Shown: positions 1-7,795 of the stretch, piece after piece
Layout of the letters: every line of letters begins with the position of its first letter
Position numbering within the stretch: the first letter of the stretch is position 1
Source of the DNA: DASWJZ01 sp963761005
GTDB taxonomy: Bacteria > Pseudomonadota > Alphaproteobacteria > Rhizobiales > Afifellaceae
Assembly (NCBI GenBank): GCA_963761005.1
Contig: CAVXFK010000021.1
Coordinates: forward strand, 52,644 to 116,643
Reading direction: 5' to 3'
Length of the DNA stretch: 64,000 nucleotides
The notes under the pieces: model-generated
The model's input: only the letters and a program-made list of their open reading frames with translations
What the model was told of the DNA's origin: nothing
Databases searched by the model: none
Position numbers and translations under genes: made by a program

Positions 1-237
1 GGGTCCGGCGAGCGCCGGGAACCACAAGCGTACAATGTCGACGGTGTGGCCTGCTGCGAGCGCTCCGCCGGCGCGGAAGCGTCCGCTCGCGGGGTCGAAG
101 CCGCCGGCAACGAGCATCGCCTCCGCCGCCGCTTCGTCGCCTCCGGCCAGGTCGAGGCAGAGCGCGCGATAGACGCGCGACCAGCTCGCCTCGAAGTCGA
201 GAAGCGTGCCGTCCTTGTCGAAGAGGAGCCCGCGCAT
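1..237 (-). CDS. HAD-family hydrolase, N-terminal part
   Basis: The reverse strand encodes the first 79 residues of a haloacid-dehalogenase superfamily hydrolase; the rest lies beyond the left edge. The protein starts MRGLLFDKDGTLLDFE, which contains HAD motif I (DxDGT, here DKDGT). Its first Asp is the nucleophile that forms the phospho-enzyme and its second Asp is the acid/base. The following helical segment (WSRVYRALCLDLAG) looks like the start of a C1-type cap, as in phosphoglycolate phosphatase relatives. The start codon is the ATG at 237, immediately before the motif, as usual for the family. The gene is divergent from the dehydratase gene at 352. The substrate cannot be told from the fragment. 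Confidence 0.8.
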   Translation of the reverse strand, partial: MRGLLFDKDGTLLDFEASWSRVYRALCLDLAGGDEAAAEAMLVAGGFDPASGRFRAGGALAAGHTVDIVRLWFPALAGP

Positions 238-351
238 GCCGCCATCCCGTGCCCGAGACGCGGGACGGCGGTCAAGGGCGGTGACAAGCGGGCGGCTTGT
301 CCGCTCCGCCCATGCCTCGCACTATGTGGGGGAATCCGAGGAAAGCCGACG

Positions 352-732
352 ATGAGCGAACGCATGCCCGAACGCACATATTCCGACGAGGAGGTGGCCG
401 AGCGCCTCAAGGCCGAGCTGCGGCGCTGGTCGCTGGCGCACGGCCACATCGTGCGGCGCTACCGGACGTCCGGCTGGAAGGCGACGCTGATGGTGGTGAA
501 TGCGGTTGGCCATCTTGCCGAGGCGGCCTGGCACCATCCGGAACTGAAGGTGACCTACGCCTGGGTCGAGGTGGCTCTCATGACGCACTCCGCCAAGGGG
601 ATCACCGACAAGGACTTCGCGCTGGCAAGAAAGATCGAGGACGTCGTCGCCTGGCAACCGGGGGAGGAAGGCGGCGCGCTTGAGGGAACGCCCGAAGACC
701 CTCGCTTCGCCTATCTGAAATACGACTCCTGA
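352..732 (+). CDS. phhB: 4a-hydroxytetrahydrobiopterin dehydratase (PCD/DCoH)
   Basis: This 126-residue protein is the size of pterin-4a-carbinolamine dehydratase, which dehydrates 4a-hydroxy-tetrahydropterin formed by aromatic amino acid hydroxylases. The family pattern is visible: a HHP-type core appears as AWHHPEL (about residues 62-68) and is followed by YAWVEVAL and a THSAKGIT segment. The conserved His pair and the downstream Trp match active-site positions of the fold. The ATG at 352 is preferred over an upstream GTG at 46 because the upstream extension is arginine-rich and unlike the family. The neighbouring convergent folK/folP pair is also pterin metabolism, which fits the role. Confidence 0.88.
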   Translation: MSERMPERTYSDEEVAERLKAELRRWSLAHGHIVRRYRTSGWKATLMVVNAVGHLAEAAWHHPELKVTYAWVEVALMTHSAKGITDKDFALARKIEDVVAWQPGEEGGALEGTPEDPRFAYLKYDS

Positions 733-745
733 CGCGCTGAAACCG

Positions 746-1246
746 TCATGCGCCGACGTGCCAGCCCGGCGCGGCGAGCGTCTGCATGCCCTGTCTGTCG
801 CTCGCGGCGACCCACTCGGCGATGCCGCGTCCGTTAATGACGGCGTCCGGCATCACGTCCTGCAGCGGAACCAGTGCGAAGGCCCGCTCGGTCAGCCGCG
901 CATGCGGGATGTGCAGGCCGGGCTCGTCCATCTCGACCGAGCCGAAGAGCAGGATGTCGATGTCGATGCGGCGCGGACCCCAGCGCTCCAGCCGCTCGCG
1001 CCCGAGCTGCCGCTCGATGTCGAGGATCGCGTCAAGGAGCTGGCGCGGCGAGAGCGACGTTTCGGTGCGAACGGCGGCGTTCAGGAAGGCCGGCTGGTCG
1101 ATCTTGCCCCAGGGCGGCGTCAGATAGAGCGCCGAGACCGCCTCGACTGTGATCCCGGAATTCGCCGCGAGCCTTTCGATCGCCGCGGCAATCAGCTTGC
1201 GGCTGTCGCCGATGTTTCCGCCGAGGCCGAGCACGGCGCTAGTCAC
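746..1246 (-). CDS. folK: 6-hydroxymethyl-7,8-dihydropterin pyrophosphokinase
   Basis: HPPK transfers pyrophosphate from ATP to 6-hydroxymethyl-dihydropterin, the step before dihydropteroate synthase in folate synthesis. The 166-residue product shows the family features in order: LGLGGNIGDS at the N-terminus, SALYLTPPWG (substrate loop with tandem Pro and Trp), QPAFLNAAV, ERWGPRRIDIDILLFG (the RxxDxDxL signature with the magnesium-binding Asp residues) and HIPHARLTERAFALVPL. Its ATG overlaps the stop of folP in an ATGA arrangement, so the two are translationally coupled. Confidence 0.95.
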   Translation of the reverse strand: MTSAVLGLGGNIGDSRKLIAAAIERLAANSGITVEAVSALYLTPPWGKIDQPAFLNAAVRTETSLSPRQLLDAILDIERQLGRERLERWGPRRIDIDILLFGSVEMDEPGLHIPHARLTERAFALVPLQDVMPDAVINGRGIAEWVAASDRQGMQTLAAPGWHVGA

Positions 1247-2082
1247 TGGCCGGGGCTTCCTGCGGGTGCTTCCAGGATCGCGGCGACCATCCGCATCGCT
1301 TCGATATTCTCGGCGACGTCGTGCACGCGCACGATCGCGGCGCCCGCAAGCGCGGCGACGACGCTTGTCGCGAGTGTGCCCGCGAGGCGGTTGGGATTGT
1401 CGCGCCCGGTCGCCTTGCCGATGAAGGACTTGCGCGAAGTCCCGACGAGGAGCGGGAAGCCGAGCGCGGTCAACTCGGGAAGCCGGTGCAGCAGCTCGTA
1501 GTTCTGCTCCGGTGACTTGCCGAACCCGAAGCCCGGATCGAGCACGATGCGGTCCTCGCGGATGCCGGCACGCCGGGCAATGTCGAGCGTGCGCTCGAAA
1601 TAGGCGCGGACGATGACGACGGGATCGCCCGGCAGCGGCTCTGCCGAGCCGAGAACGGCGGGATTGTGCATGGCGATCACCCCCGTCCCATAGCGCGCTG
1701 CGACCGCCGACATTTTCTCGTCACCCTGCAGCCCGCGAATGTCGTTGACGATCGTTGCGCCGGCGCCGATTGCCGCCTCGGCGACGGAAGCCTTCATGGT
1801 GTCGACGGAGATCGGCACGCCGGTCGCCGTCGCGGCCTGGACGACCGGCAGGACGCGCCGCATCTCTTCTATGGCGGTAACCCCGGACGCGCCCTTGCGG
1901 GTTGATTCGCCTCCGATGTCGAGCATTTCCGCGCCGTCACGCGCGAGCCGTCTCGCATGTTCGACCGCCGCCCCGGCATCATTGAAGCGGCCGCCGTCGT
2001 AGAAGGAATTGGGCGTCACGTTCACAATGCCCATGACGAACGGCACGCCCGCCCGCCCGGCGGAGCGCCATTTGTTAAGCAT
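1243..2082 (-). CDS. folP: Dihydropteroate synthase
   Basis: Dihydropteroate synthase condenses p-aminobenzoate with hydroxymethyl-dihydropterin pyrophosphate. The 279-residue product begins MLNKWRSAG and goes straight into the pterin-site strand VMGIVNVTPNSFYDGG, then IGGESTRKGA, VPISVDTMK, IVNDIRGLQGD, GFGFGKSPEQNYELL (the second signature loop), GTSRKSF and VRVHDV, the whole TIM-barrel pattern of the family. The ATG at 2082 was chosen because the conserved barrel starts a few residues later; an ATG at 2154 in the same frame would add 24 residues without homology-like features. It overlaps folK by four bases and is the promoter-proximal gene of the pair. Confidence 0.93.
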   Translation of the reverse strand: MLNKWRSAGRAGVPFVMGIVNVTPNSFYDGGRFNDAGAAVEHARRLARDGAEMLDIGGESTRKGASGVTAIEEMRRVLPVVQAATATGVPISVDTMKASVAEAAIGAGATIVNDIRGLQGDEKMSAVAARYGTGVIAMHNPAVLGSAEPLPGDPVVIVRAYFERTLDIARRAGIREDRIVLDPGFGFGKSPEQNYELLHRLPELTALGFPLLVGTSRKSFIGKATGRDNPNRLAGTLATSVVAALAGAAIVRVHDVAENIEAMRMVAAILEAPAGSPGQ

Positions 2083-2660
2083 TGCGGCGAAGTGCGAGCC
2101 GACATCGGAGTGCGCGACGTGCCCGCTCGCGAGCGCTTGTTGGGGAGGGAGCATGCCGAACCTGCTAGGCCGGTCGCCTTCGCAAGACAATGCGCGATGA
2201 TCGTCGTACCCGGCGCACCTCGACCGGCCGCGTGATCGCGGTACCACAGTCAGGCGAAATTGCCGACGAAACAGCTTTCAGGCCTGGACGAAAGCATCCC
2301 GCAACAAATCGGCGCTATCGCACGCGAAATCGACAGGGAAGCGTGGTGTCCACGCGCCAAAAGATGTTTCGCAGGATCATAAAGGCCATCCCGCAGGGCG
2401 TTCGCCGCCTGCTGCAGTACCGCTACCGACCGGAGCGGCACTATATGCGTGGCCGCGGCCCGGCCTGCGCCGCCCGGAACCCGATTAACCATTAGTCTGC
2501 CCGCCTCGCCCTTCCGAGGATCGCGCAACCTGTAATCAGCCAGGAACTATTTCTTAACGGCCGATGAGCATCTTGGCGTGCGGAGGTGCCGTGGATCGGG
2601 CTTCCACTCGCGCGGCGGCTGTCCTCGCGCGTCGATCGGAGTTCTAGCGTTGGCAGAGAA
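2083..2660. other. Intergenic region between folP and the EAL regulator
   Basis: About 580 bases separate two divergent genes. Short open frames exist on both strands, but none has a ribosome site, recognisable motif or balanced composition. The stretch must hold the promoters of folP (leftward) and of the EAL regulator (rightward). I could not assign either with confidence. Confidence 0.5.
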
Positions 2661-3878
2661 ATGAGTTCGCTCGCCCCGATCGCTGCGGAAGACCGCTACG
2701 AGTGCGTCGTCATCGATGACGACCCGGATATCTGCGCGCTGATCTCTCGTGTTCTCAACAAGATCGGAATCTCGAGCGTCGGCCTTTCGAGCGCCGAGGC
2801 GCTGGCCGGGGCTCTCAAGACGATTCAGCCCTCGGTCGTCTTCCTTGATGTCGCGCTCGATCGTTCCGATGCGATCGACGGGATTCGCGTGCTGCGCCAG
2901 ACCGGATACTCCGGTGCGGTGCAGCTGATCAGCGGCAAGGACAGCGAGCTTCTGGACAACATCAAGGCGATCGGCGAGCGGAACGGGCTGAAGATGCTCG
3001 ATCCGCTCCGAAAGCCGTTCCGCTCCGAGCATTTGCGGCGGCTCTTCACTGATGGCAACATTGCCGCGCAGACGGCTCCGGCCAATGGCGCGCAACGCGG
3101 TAATTTCATCACGGTCGAAGAGCGCACTATCGTGCCGATGATCGACCTCGACGAGGCGCTCGACGCGCATTGGCTCGACATGCACTACCAGCCGAAAGTC
3201 GACCTCGTGCGCAACCACGTGGTCGGCGCGGAGGGCCTCGCGCGCGTCAATCATCCGGTCCACGGGATACTCGGGCCGATCTCGTTCCTGCCGGGCGCGT
3301 CCGTTGAAGCGCTGCGCAGGCTGACGGAGTTCGTCGTCAAGAAGGCGTTCCTCGACTGGGACGTTATGAAGAGCGCCGGACGGAACCTGCACCTTTCGGT
3401 GAACTCGCCGGTGAAGTCGCTGACGGGAACCGGCCTCGCCGACCTCGTTCGCGAGTTCAAGCCGCGCGACGAGCACTGGCCGGGTCTCGTCATCGAGGTC
3501 ACCGAGGACGAGGCGGTACGGGAGTTCGAGGCTGTTGCCGAGGCCGCGGTGCAGCTCAGAATCTACGGCGTGACGTTGGCGATCGACGACTTCGGCTCCG
3601 GCTATTCCTCGTTCGCGCGCCTGAAGCAGTTCCCGTTCTCCGAGATCAAGCTCGACCGGAGCTTCGTGCACAACTGCTCCGCCGACCCGGTCAACGCCAG
3701 CATCTGCCAGAGCATCGTCGACCTCGCACGGGCTTCCGGCGCCGTCTGCGTAGCGGAGGGAATCGAGACTGACGCCGATCGCGTGGCTCTGATCCGCATG
3801 GGCTGCAACATCGGCCAGGGCTACTATTTCGGTCGCCCGATGAGCGTCGGCCAGCTCATCGAGCGCAGCTCAGGCTAG
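2661..3878 (+). CDS. Response regulator with C-terminal EAL domain (c-di-GMP phosphodiesterase)
   Basis: This is a receiver followed by an EAL domain, predicted to hydrolyse cyclic di-GMP under phosphorylation control. Receiver, residues about 14-135: acidic pocket VIDDDPD, phospho-acceptor Asp in VVFLDVAL, Ser in QLISGK and Lys in LRKPF are all present. EAL domain, about 160-400: AEGLARV at the EAL position (Ala changed to Gly, catalytic Glu kept), NSPVKS, VIEVTEDEA, IDDFGSGYSS, SEIKLDRSF, VAEGIET and GQGYYFGRP. Metal and catalytic residues therefore look complete. The ATG at 2661 is used; a GTG at 2586 would add an arginine-rich leader. The gene is convergent with the kinase/receiver cluster at 3974-12105 and its receiver resembles the lone receiver at 7212, so it is a likely output of that cluster. 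Confidence 0.88.
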   Translation: MSSLAPIAAEDRYECVVIDDDPDICALISRVLNKIGISSVGLSSAEALAGALKTIQPSVVFLDVALDRSDAIDGIRVLRQTGYSGAVQLISGKDSELLDNIKAIGERNGLKMLDPLRKPFRSEHLRRLFTDGNIAAQTAPANGAQRGNFITVEERTIVPMIDLDEALDAHWLDMHYQPKVDLVRNHVVGAEGLARVNHPVHGILGPISFLPGASVEALRRLTEFVVKKAFLDWDVMKSAGRNLHLSVNSPVKSLTGTGLADLVREFKPRDEHWPGLVIEVTEDEAVREFEAVAEAAVQLRIYGVTLAIDDFGSGYSSFARLKQFPFSEIKLDRSFVHNCSADPVNASICQSIVDLARASGAVCVAEGIETDADRVALIRMGCNIGQGYYFGRPMSVGQLIERSSG

Positions 3879-3922
3879 CCCACACCTCCCAGGGTCTTCC
3901 AACTGTTCTCCGCGAATGAAGA

Positions 3923-3946
3923 AAGCCGCGGCGGCTGCCGCGGCTT
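3923..3946. terminator. Hairpin terminator between convergent genes
   Basis: A perfect 10-bp stem, AAGCCGCGGC paired with GCCGCGGCTT around a GGCT loop, lies 45 bases past the EAL gene stop and 28 bases past the end of the opposing triple-receiver gene. Being symmetric it could terminate both transcripts. There is no long T tract, so a contribution from Rho is possible. Confidence 0.65.
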
Positions 3947-3973
3947 CCCATTGACCGTCGGTGTTCGCGCGTT

Positions 3974-5269
3974 TCAGCGCGGCGAATATTGGATCGAGCA
4001 GTGCTGCGCGAGCTCCTTGAAGAGGGCGTCCGTGTCAAGCGGCTTGCGGAAGAACTTCACCGCCCCGGCGCGGCCGGTTGAGTCGCGCGTGACCGAATAA
4101 TCCGTCCCGGTATCGAGGGTCTGCCCGGTGATCATGATGACCGGGATGTGCTTGGTCGATTCCGTGCTCTTCAGGCGCCACAGCAGGTAGTGACCGCCGC
4201 CCTCCGGCATCACGTAGTCGGCGATGATCGCGTCCGGGATTTCCTTCAGAGCCATGCGATAGGCTTCGATCCCGTTCGAGGCGATGATCGTCTCGGCGCC
4301 GCACTTCTTCAGGCGCCGCTCCAGCGCGCGTGCAAGATCGGCGTCGTCCTCGACGATCAGGATCTTATTGCGCTTCTCGCGGCCGAGCGAATCTTCGCCG
4401 TTGAACGTTCTGGGCGGCGCGGCCGCGTCGAGCGCGCTCTCGTCGATCTCCAGCACCTCGGCCATGATCGACTTGATCGTGTCCCACGTCTCCTGGTTCT
4501 TCGGCACGTAGAAGGCACCGAACGAGTCGCAGCGGACGAGTGCGTCGGAATCGTCGCGCCCCGTGAGCATGACCACGTCGACCGGCGGCCGCTGCGGGTC
4601 AAGCAGCCACTCGCAGACGCGGAAGCCGTCGGCCTCCGGCATGTTGATGTCGAGGATCAGGAGGCGAGGCGGGTTGCGCGATGCTTTCAGAATGGCCTGC
4701 AGCCCGTTCTCCGCCGTGTCGACTTCGAGACCAAGCTTCTTGCAGCGCGTCGCGAGCGCCCGCACCACGGCTGGATCGTCATCGGCGATCAGCACCTTGC
4801 GATTGCCGTCCGGGCTGCTTCGCATTGGTTCGGGCATTGCCATTTTTCGCTCCCGCGTCTCTGAAGGAAAGGAAGTCTCGGCCGCCTGCCGGCGTTGCAG
4901 GCAGGCGCCGAGGGCATCGAGGAGGTCCTGCGCCTTGTAGGGTTTCTCGACGAAGAACGTGGCGCCGCCGCGCAGCGCTTTAAGGCGCGCTCGGTCGGCG
5001 GCGTCGGCGGAAAGAATGATCGCCGGGATGTTGCGCGTATGAACGGAGTTCTGCAGGCGCGCGAGCAGCTCGAACCCGTCCATTACCGGCATGCGGAGAT
5101 CGAGCACGATCGCGTCGGGCGGCTCGCTCTGCGCGATCGAAAAGCCCTCTTGCCCGTCGTAAGCCGTGACCGTCTGGAGCCCGGCCTTGCGCAGCCTGAG
5201 CTCGATCGCCCGGGTGATCTCCCGATCGTCGTCCACGATCAGGACGCTGTGGTTGGCGAAGACCGACAT
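3974..5269 (-). CDS. Protein of three tandem receiver domains
   Basis: The 431-residue protein contains three complete CheY-like receivers and no output domain. REC1 (about 1-125): LIVDDDRE, IVLDLRMP, IILSADAA, VEKPY. REC2 (about 155-275): LIADDDPA, LILDINMP, VMLTGRDD, YVPKNQ. REC3 (about 300-425): LIVEDDAD, IIADYVMP, IMITGQ, FRKPL. Each keeps the acidic pocket, acceptor Asp, Ser/Thr and Lys, so all three could be phosphorylated. Such proteins act as phosphate hubs or sinks in phosphorelays. The gene lies 21 bases after the histidine kinase gene (5291-6949), in the same direction, so the two are probably one operon. Confidence 0.88.
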   Translation of the reverse strand: MSVFANHSVLIVDDDREITRAIELRLRKAGLQTVTAYDGQEGFSIAQSEPPDAIVLDLRMPVMDGFELLARLQNSVHTRNIPAIILSADAADRARLKALRGGATFFVEKPYKAQDLLDALGACLQRRQAAETSFPSETRERKMAMPEPMRSSPDGNRKVLIADDDPAVVRALATRCKKLGLEVDTAENGLQAILKASRNPPRLLILDINMPEADGFRVCEWLLDPQRPPVDVVMLTGRDDSDALVRCDSFGAFYVPKNQETWDTIKSIMAEVLEIDESALDAAAPPRTFNGEDSLGREKRNKILIVEDDADLARALERRLKKCGAETIIASNGIEAYRMALKEIPDAIIADYVMPEGGGHYLLWRLKSTESTKHIPVIMITGQTLDTGTDYSVTRDSTGRAGAVKFFRKPLDTDALFKELAQHCSIQYSPR

Positions 5270-5290
5270 TGTTTCCGACGCTGACCGCCC

Positions 5291-6949
5291 CTAGCGCGCC
5301 ACCAGCCGCTCGGCGGCCGGGTCGTAGACAGCGTGAATGGCGTCGCGCAGCGCATCGGGCCGGCTTGCGAGCGCCCACATCCCGATCGGGCGGAAGCGCA
5401 CGTCAGGCAGCGGCTTCTCTGGGCGAACGCGGCTGCTCTCCGAGTAGGCGGAGAGAATGCGGTCGCTGATCTGCGTGAACTCGCCTTCGTCGCAGGCCAC
5501 GCAGACGAGCCAGTTCCCCGGGCGCACGCGAAGCAGAAGGTCGTAGGAGCGAAGCTGCCGGTTCAGGAGCCGTTCGGCGTCGGCGTACGAGGCTATGTCG
5601 GACTCCTCTGCCGTCGCCAGCGCTATAGCGACGTTCTGGAAGCTGTGGCGCGAGGTCTTCAGGAACTCGAAGTGAAGCGGAACGAGCCGGTCCACGTCGA
5701 AGACCGGAAGCGTGAAGGCGAAGGTGCTTCCCTTCTGCGGCTTGCTCTCGACCATGAGCGTGCCGAAATTGACGCGGACGAACTCGCTCGCGATGTGGAG
5801 TCCGAGACCGAACCCGTCCTTCTCGCTGTTCTTATCGTCGGGGATCTGGTGGAAGCGATCGAAGATCAGCTTCACGTGTTCGGGGGCGATCCCCGGGCCG
5901 CTGTCGGTAACCCCGACGGTTATATCGCTGGTCTCGGAATTGTAGCGCGCCCACACGCGGATGTTGCCGTTCTCGCCGGCATATTTGGCGGCATTGGTGC
6001 CGAGGTTCACGATGACCCGGCCGATGCTCTCCGCGTCGGCGAAGACGTGCGGGAGCGTGTCCGGGATCGCGAACTCGATCGCGACCTTATGCGCCGCCGC
6101 CTTTTGTTCGAGCGTGGGCCGGACCTTCTCGACGAGGCTTGCGACCGACTGCTCCTCCCGCTTCACGCCGATCACATCGGATTCGAGCCGGCTCGCGTCG
6201 AGAATGCCGTCGACCATTTGGCTGAGCTGATCGACGCGGGTCAGGATGATTTCCAGGAATTCCGTCTGTTCCTCGTTGATCTCGCCGGTCAGTCCCTCTG
6301 CAATGATCGAGGCGAACTCCTTGATGACGGTGAGTGGCGAGCGGAAGTCGTGGCAGGCGTTCTCCACGATCCGATGGTTCGCGTCGCGCAGCATGTTGAG
6401 GCGCAGCTTCTCGCCCGTCAGGCCTTCGATTTCGTGCTGGGCCTTGGCGAGGCGGTCATGACGGATCAGCGCGTGGCGGATCGAGCGCGCCAGTGCCGCC
6501 GGCGACAGGTCGTCCAGAGCAACGTAATCCGCCGCTCCAGCGTCCACTGTTTTCAAGTCGGCTCCGGCATCTGCGGCAGGCGCGAGCACAATGATCGGCG
6601 CCGCGTTGCCCGCGTCGGTGCTGGCGCGCAGGAGAGCGAGCGCATTGCCACTATTTGGTCCGTCGACGCAGAGGTGAACGTCGTGCTCGTTCTGCTTCAC
6701 CCGCTCGATCGCTTCCTCGCGGTTGTCGAACCAGTCGCTGATGGAGCGATCGCCGAACGACTCGTGCAGCATTCCGCGGATCGTCGCGGCGGAGCTCGGA
6801 TCTTCGTCGAAGAGCAGGACTCGGATATCGCGGCCGGCCAGGGGCTTGCGCTCGGGCTGCGAGGGCAGGTCGGCCTGCGTCGTCGGCTCCCGTAGCGGTG
6901 AATTCACCGCTGTGGCGTTGCCGAATTTCGCGAATTCTGCGCGTGACAT
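5291..6949 (-). CDS. Histidine kinase with degenerate receiver and GGDEF-like tail
   Basis: This soluble histidine kinase of about 552 residues has no membrane segment. An N-terminal receiver-like domain (about 35-165) keeps an acidic pair (LFDEDPS) and an Asp in HLCVDGP, but the conserved Lys is missing (DYVALDD where KP is expected). A coiled segment leads to the H-box CHDFRSPLTVIKEF, then N-box NLGTNAAKYA, G1 DSGPGIA, F-box FDRFHQIP and G2 GFGLGLHIA. The last ~130 residues (LLNRQLRSYDLLLRVRPG, then LVCVACDEGEF) have the layout of a GGDEF domain without the GGDEF loop. The start is the ATG at 6949; a GTG at 7006 is possible. It is probably the phosphate donor for the adjacent triple receiver and perhaps for the lone receiver at 7212. 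Confidence 0.85.
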   Translation of the reverse strand: MSRAEFAKFGNATAVNSPLREPTTQADLPSQPERKPLAGRDIRVLLFDEDPSSAATIRGMLHESFGDRSISDWFDNREEAIERVKQNEHDVHLCVDGPNSGNALALLRASTDAGNAAPIIVLAPAADAGADLKTVDAGAADYVALDDLSPAALARSIRHALIRHDRLAKAQHEIEGLTGEKLRLNMLRDANHRIVENACHDFRSPLTVIKEFASIIAEGLTGEINEEQTEFLEIILTRVDQLSQMVDGILDASRLESDVIGVKREEQSVASLVEKVRPTLEQKAAAHKVAIEFAIPDTLPHVFADAESIGRVIVNLGTNAAKYAGENGNIRVWARYNSETSDITVGVTDSGPGIAPEHVKLIFDRFHQIPDDKNSEKDGFGLGLHIASEFVRVNFGTLMVESKPQKGSTFAFTLPVFDVDRLVPLHFEFLKTSRHSFQNVAIALATAEESDIASYADAERLLNRQLRSYDLLLRVRPGNWLVCVACDEGEFTQISDRILSAYSESSRVRPEKPLPDVRFRPIGMWALASRPDALRDAIHAVYDPAAERLVAR

Positions 6950-7211
6950 GGCTTCCCCCGCGAAGGCGCGGTTCCGACGCTGACGGGACGGCCTGCGCAC
7001 AGCCACCCTCGAAGAGAAGCAAGAACCGACCAGCCCAGCGCCAGTACAGCCCTGAATCCCTAATTTTCAGTTTAGCGTTGCATCGGAAAACACCGTCGCA
7101 ACGCCTTGGTTTTGCGTCGAAAACGGCGACGGCTAACTACGGCTCCTGCCGACCATGGACTGCGCGGAGCATGCGCCGGCTGAACCGGGTGGCGCTCCGG
7201 CGGGCCCGGAG

Positions 7212-7676
7212 CTAAGCGGCGGGAGCTGCTTCCGGCGCGGCGAAGCCGAGGCCGGCGACGAGGTCCTTGATCACGCCCATGCGAAACGGCTTCTCGAGCG
7301 CCGGGAGCATCGTCAGCCCGAACTCCTGGCCAACGGCGACGACTTCGTCGAGGACGGCCTGGCTGCGGCCGCTCATGAGCTGGACCGGGCCCTCGTAACC
7401 GTGCTGCGAAAGGATCGGCAGGATATCCATCGCGCCCGCCTGCCCAAGACCAAGGTCAAGGAAGATCAGGTCGGGGACCTCGGTCTCGAGCGCGGATTCC
7501 AGCGCGCCCGGTGTCGCGATCTCGTTGGTCGTGAAGCCGAGCCTTCGCAATGTGAAAGAGAGGGCCTTGCAGATGCCCGCATCGTCATCGATGACGAAAC
7601 AGCTTCGCGGTGCCGGCATCTCGGCGGCGCCGGCGGCGTCCGCCTGCTGGCTTGGTTCGGACACGACAGCCTCCAT
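7212..7676 (-). CDS. Single-domain response regulator
   Basis: A 154-residue stand-alone receiver. VIDDDAG forms the acidic pocket, LIFLDLGL carries the acceptor Asp, VQLMSGRS the conserved Ser and LEKPF the Lys; a short Ala-rich tail follows. The stretch from VQL to KPF closely resembles the receiver of the EAL protein at 2661 (VQLISGKDSELLDNIKAIG against VQLMSGRSQAVLDEVVAVG), so the two receivers are paralogues and may share a kinase. It sits between two kinase genes on the same strand, about 260 bases upstream of one and 120 bases downstream of the other. No output domain is present. Confidence 0.85.
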   Translation of the reverse strand: MEAVVSEPSQQADAAGAAEMPAPRSCFVIDDDAGICKALSFTLRRLGFTTNEIATPGALESALETEVPDLIFLDLGLGQAGAMDILPILSQHGYEGPVQLMSGRSQAVLDEVVAVGQEFGLTMLPALEKPFRMGVIKDLVAGLGFAAPEAAPAA

Positions 7677-7795
7677 TGCTTTCGGGCGCGGATAGCCCTG
7701 TGCGAGCCCGCGCCTTGACCGCCCGAGCCTGCCAGAAAACAGTTAAGCAGACCTGACCAGAGGGGCTGCCGGGCTTGCCCTCGCGGCGAGAGCGC

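Noticed and set aside
2250..2528. A 92-codon minus-strand frame between folP and the EAL gene
   Set aside because: No ribosome site, low hydrophobic order and no family resemblance.
5333..6895. A 520-codon open frame antisense to the histidine kinase
   Set aside because: The high G/C content keeps the opposite strand open. It has no domain motifs, is Arg/Ala/Val-rich and is fully covered by a gene with all kinase boxes.
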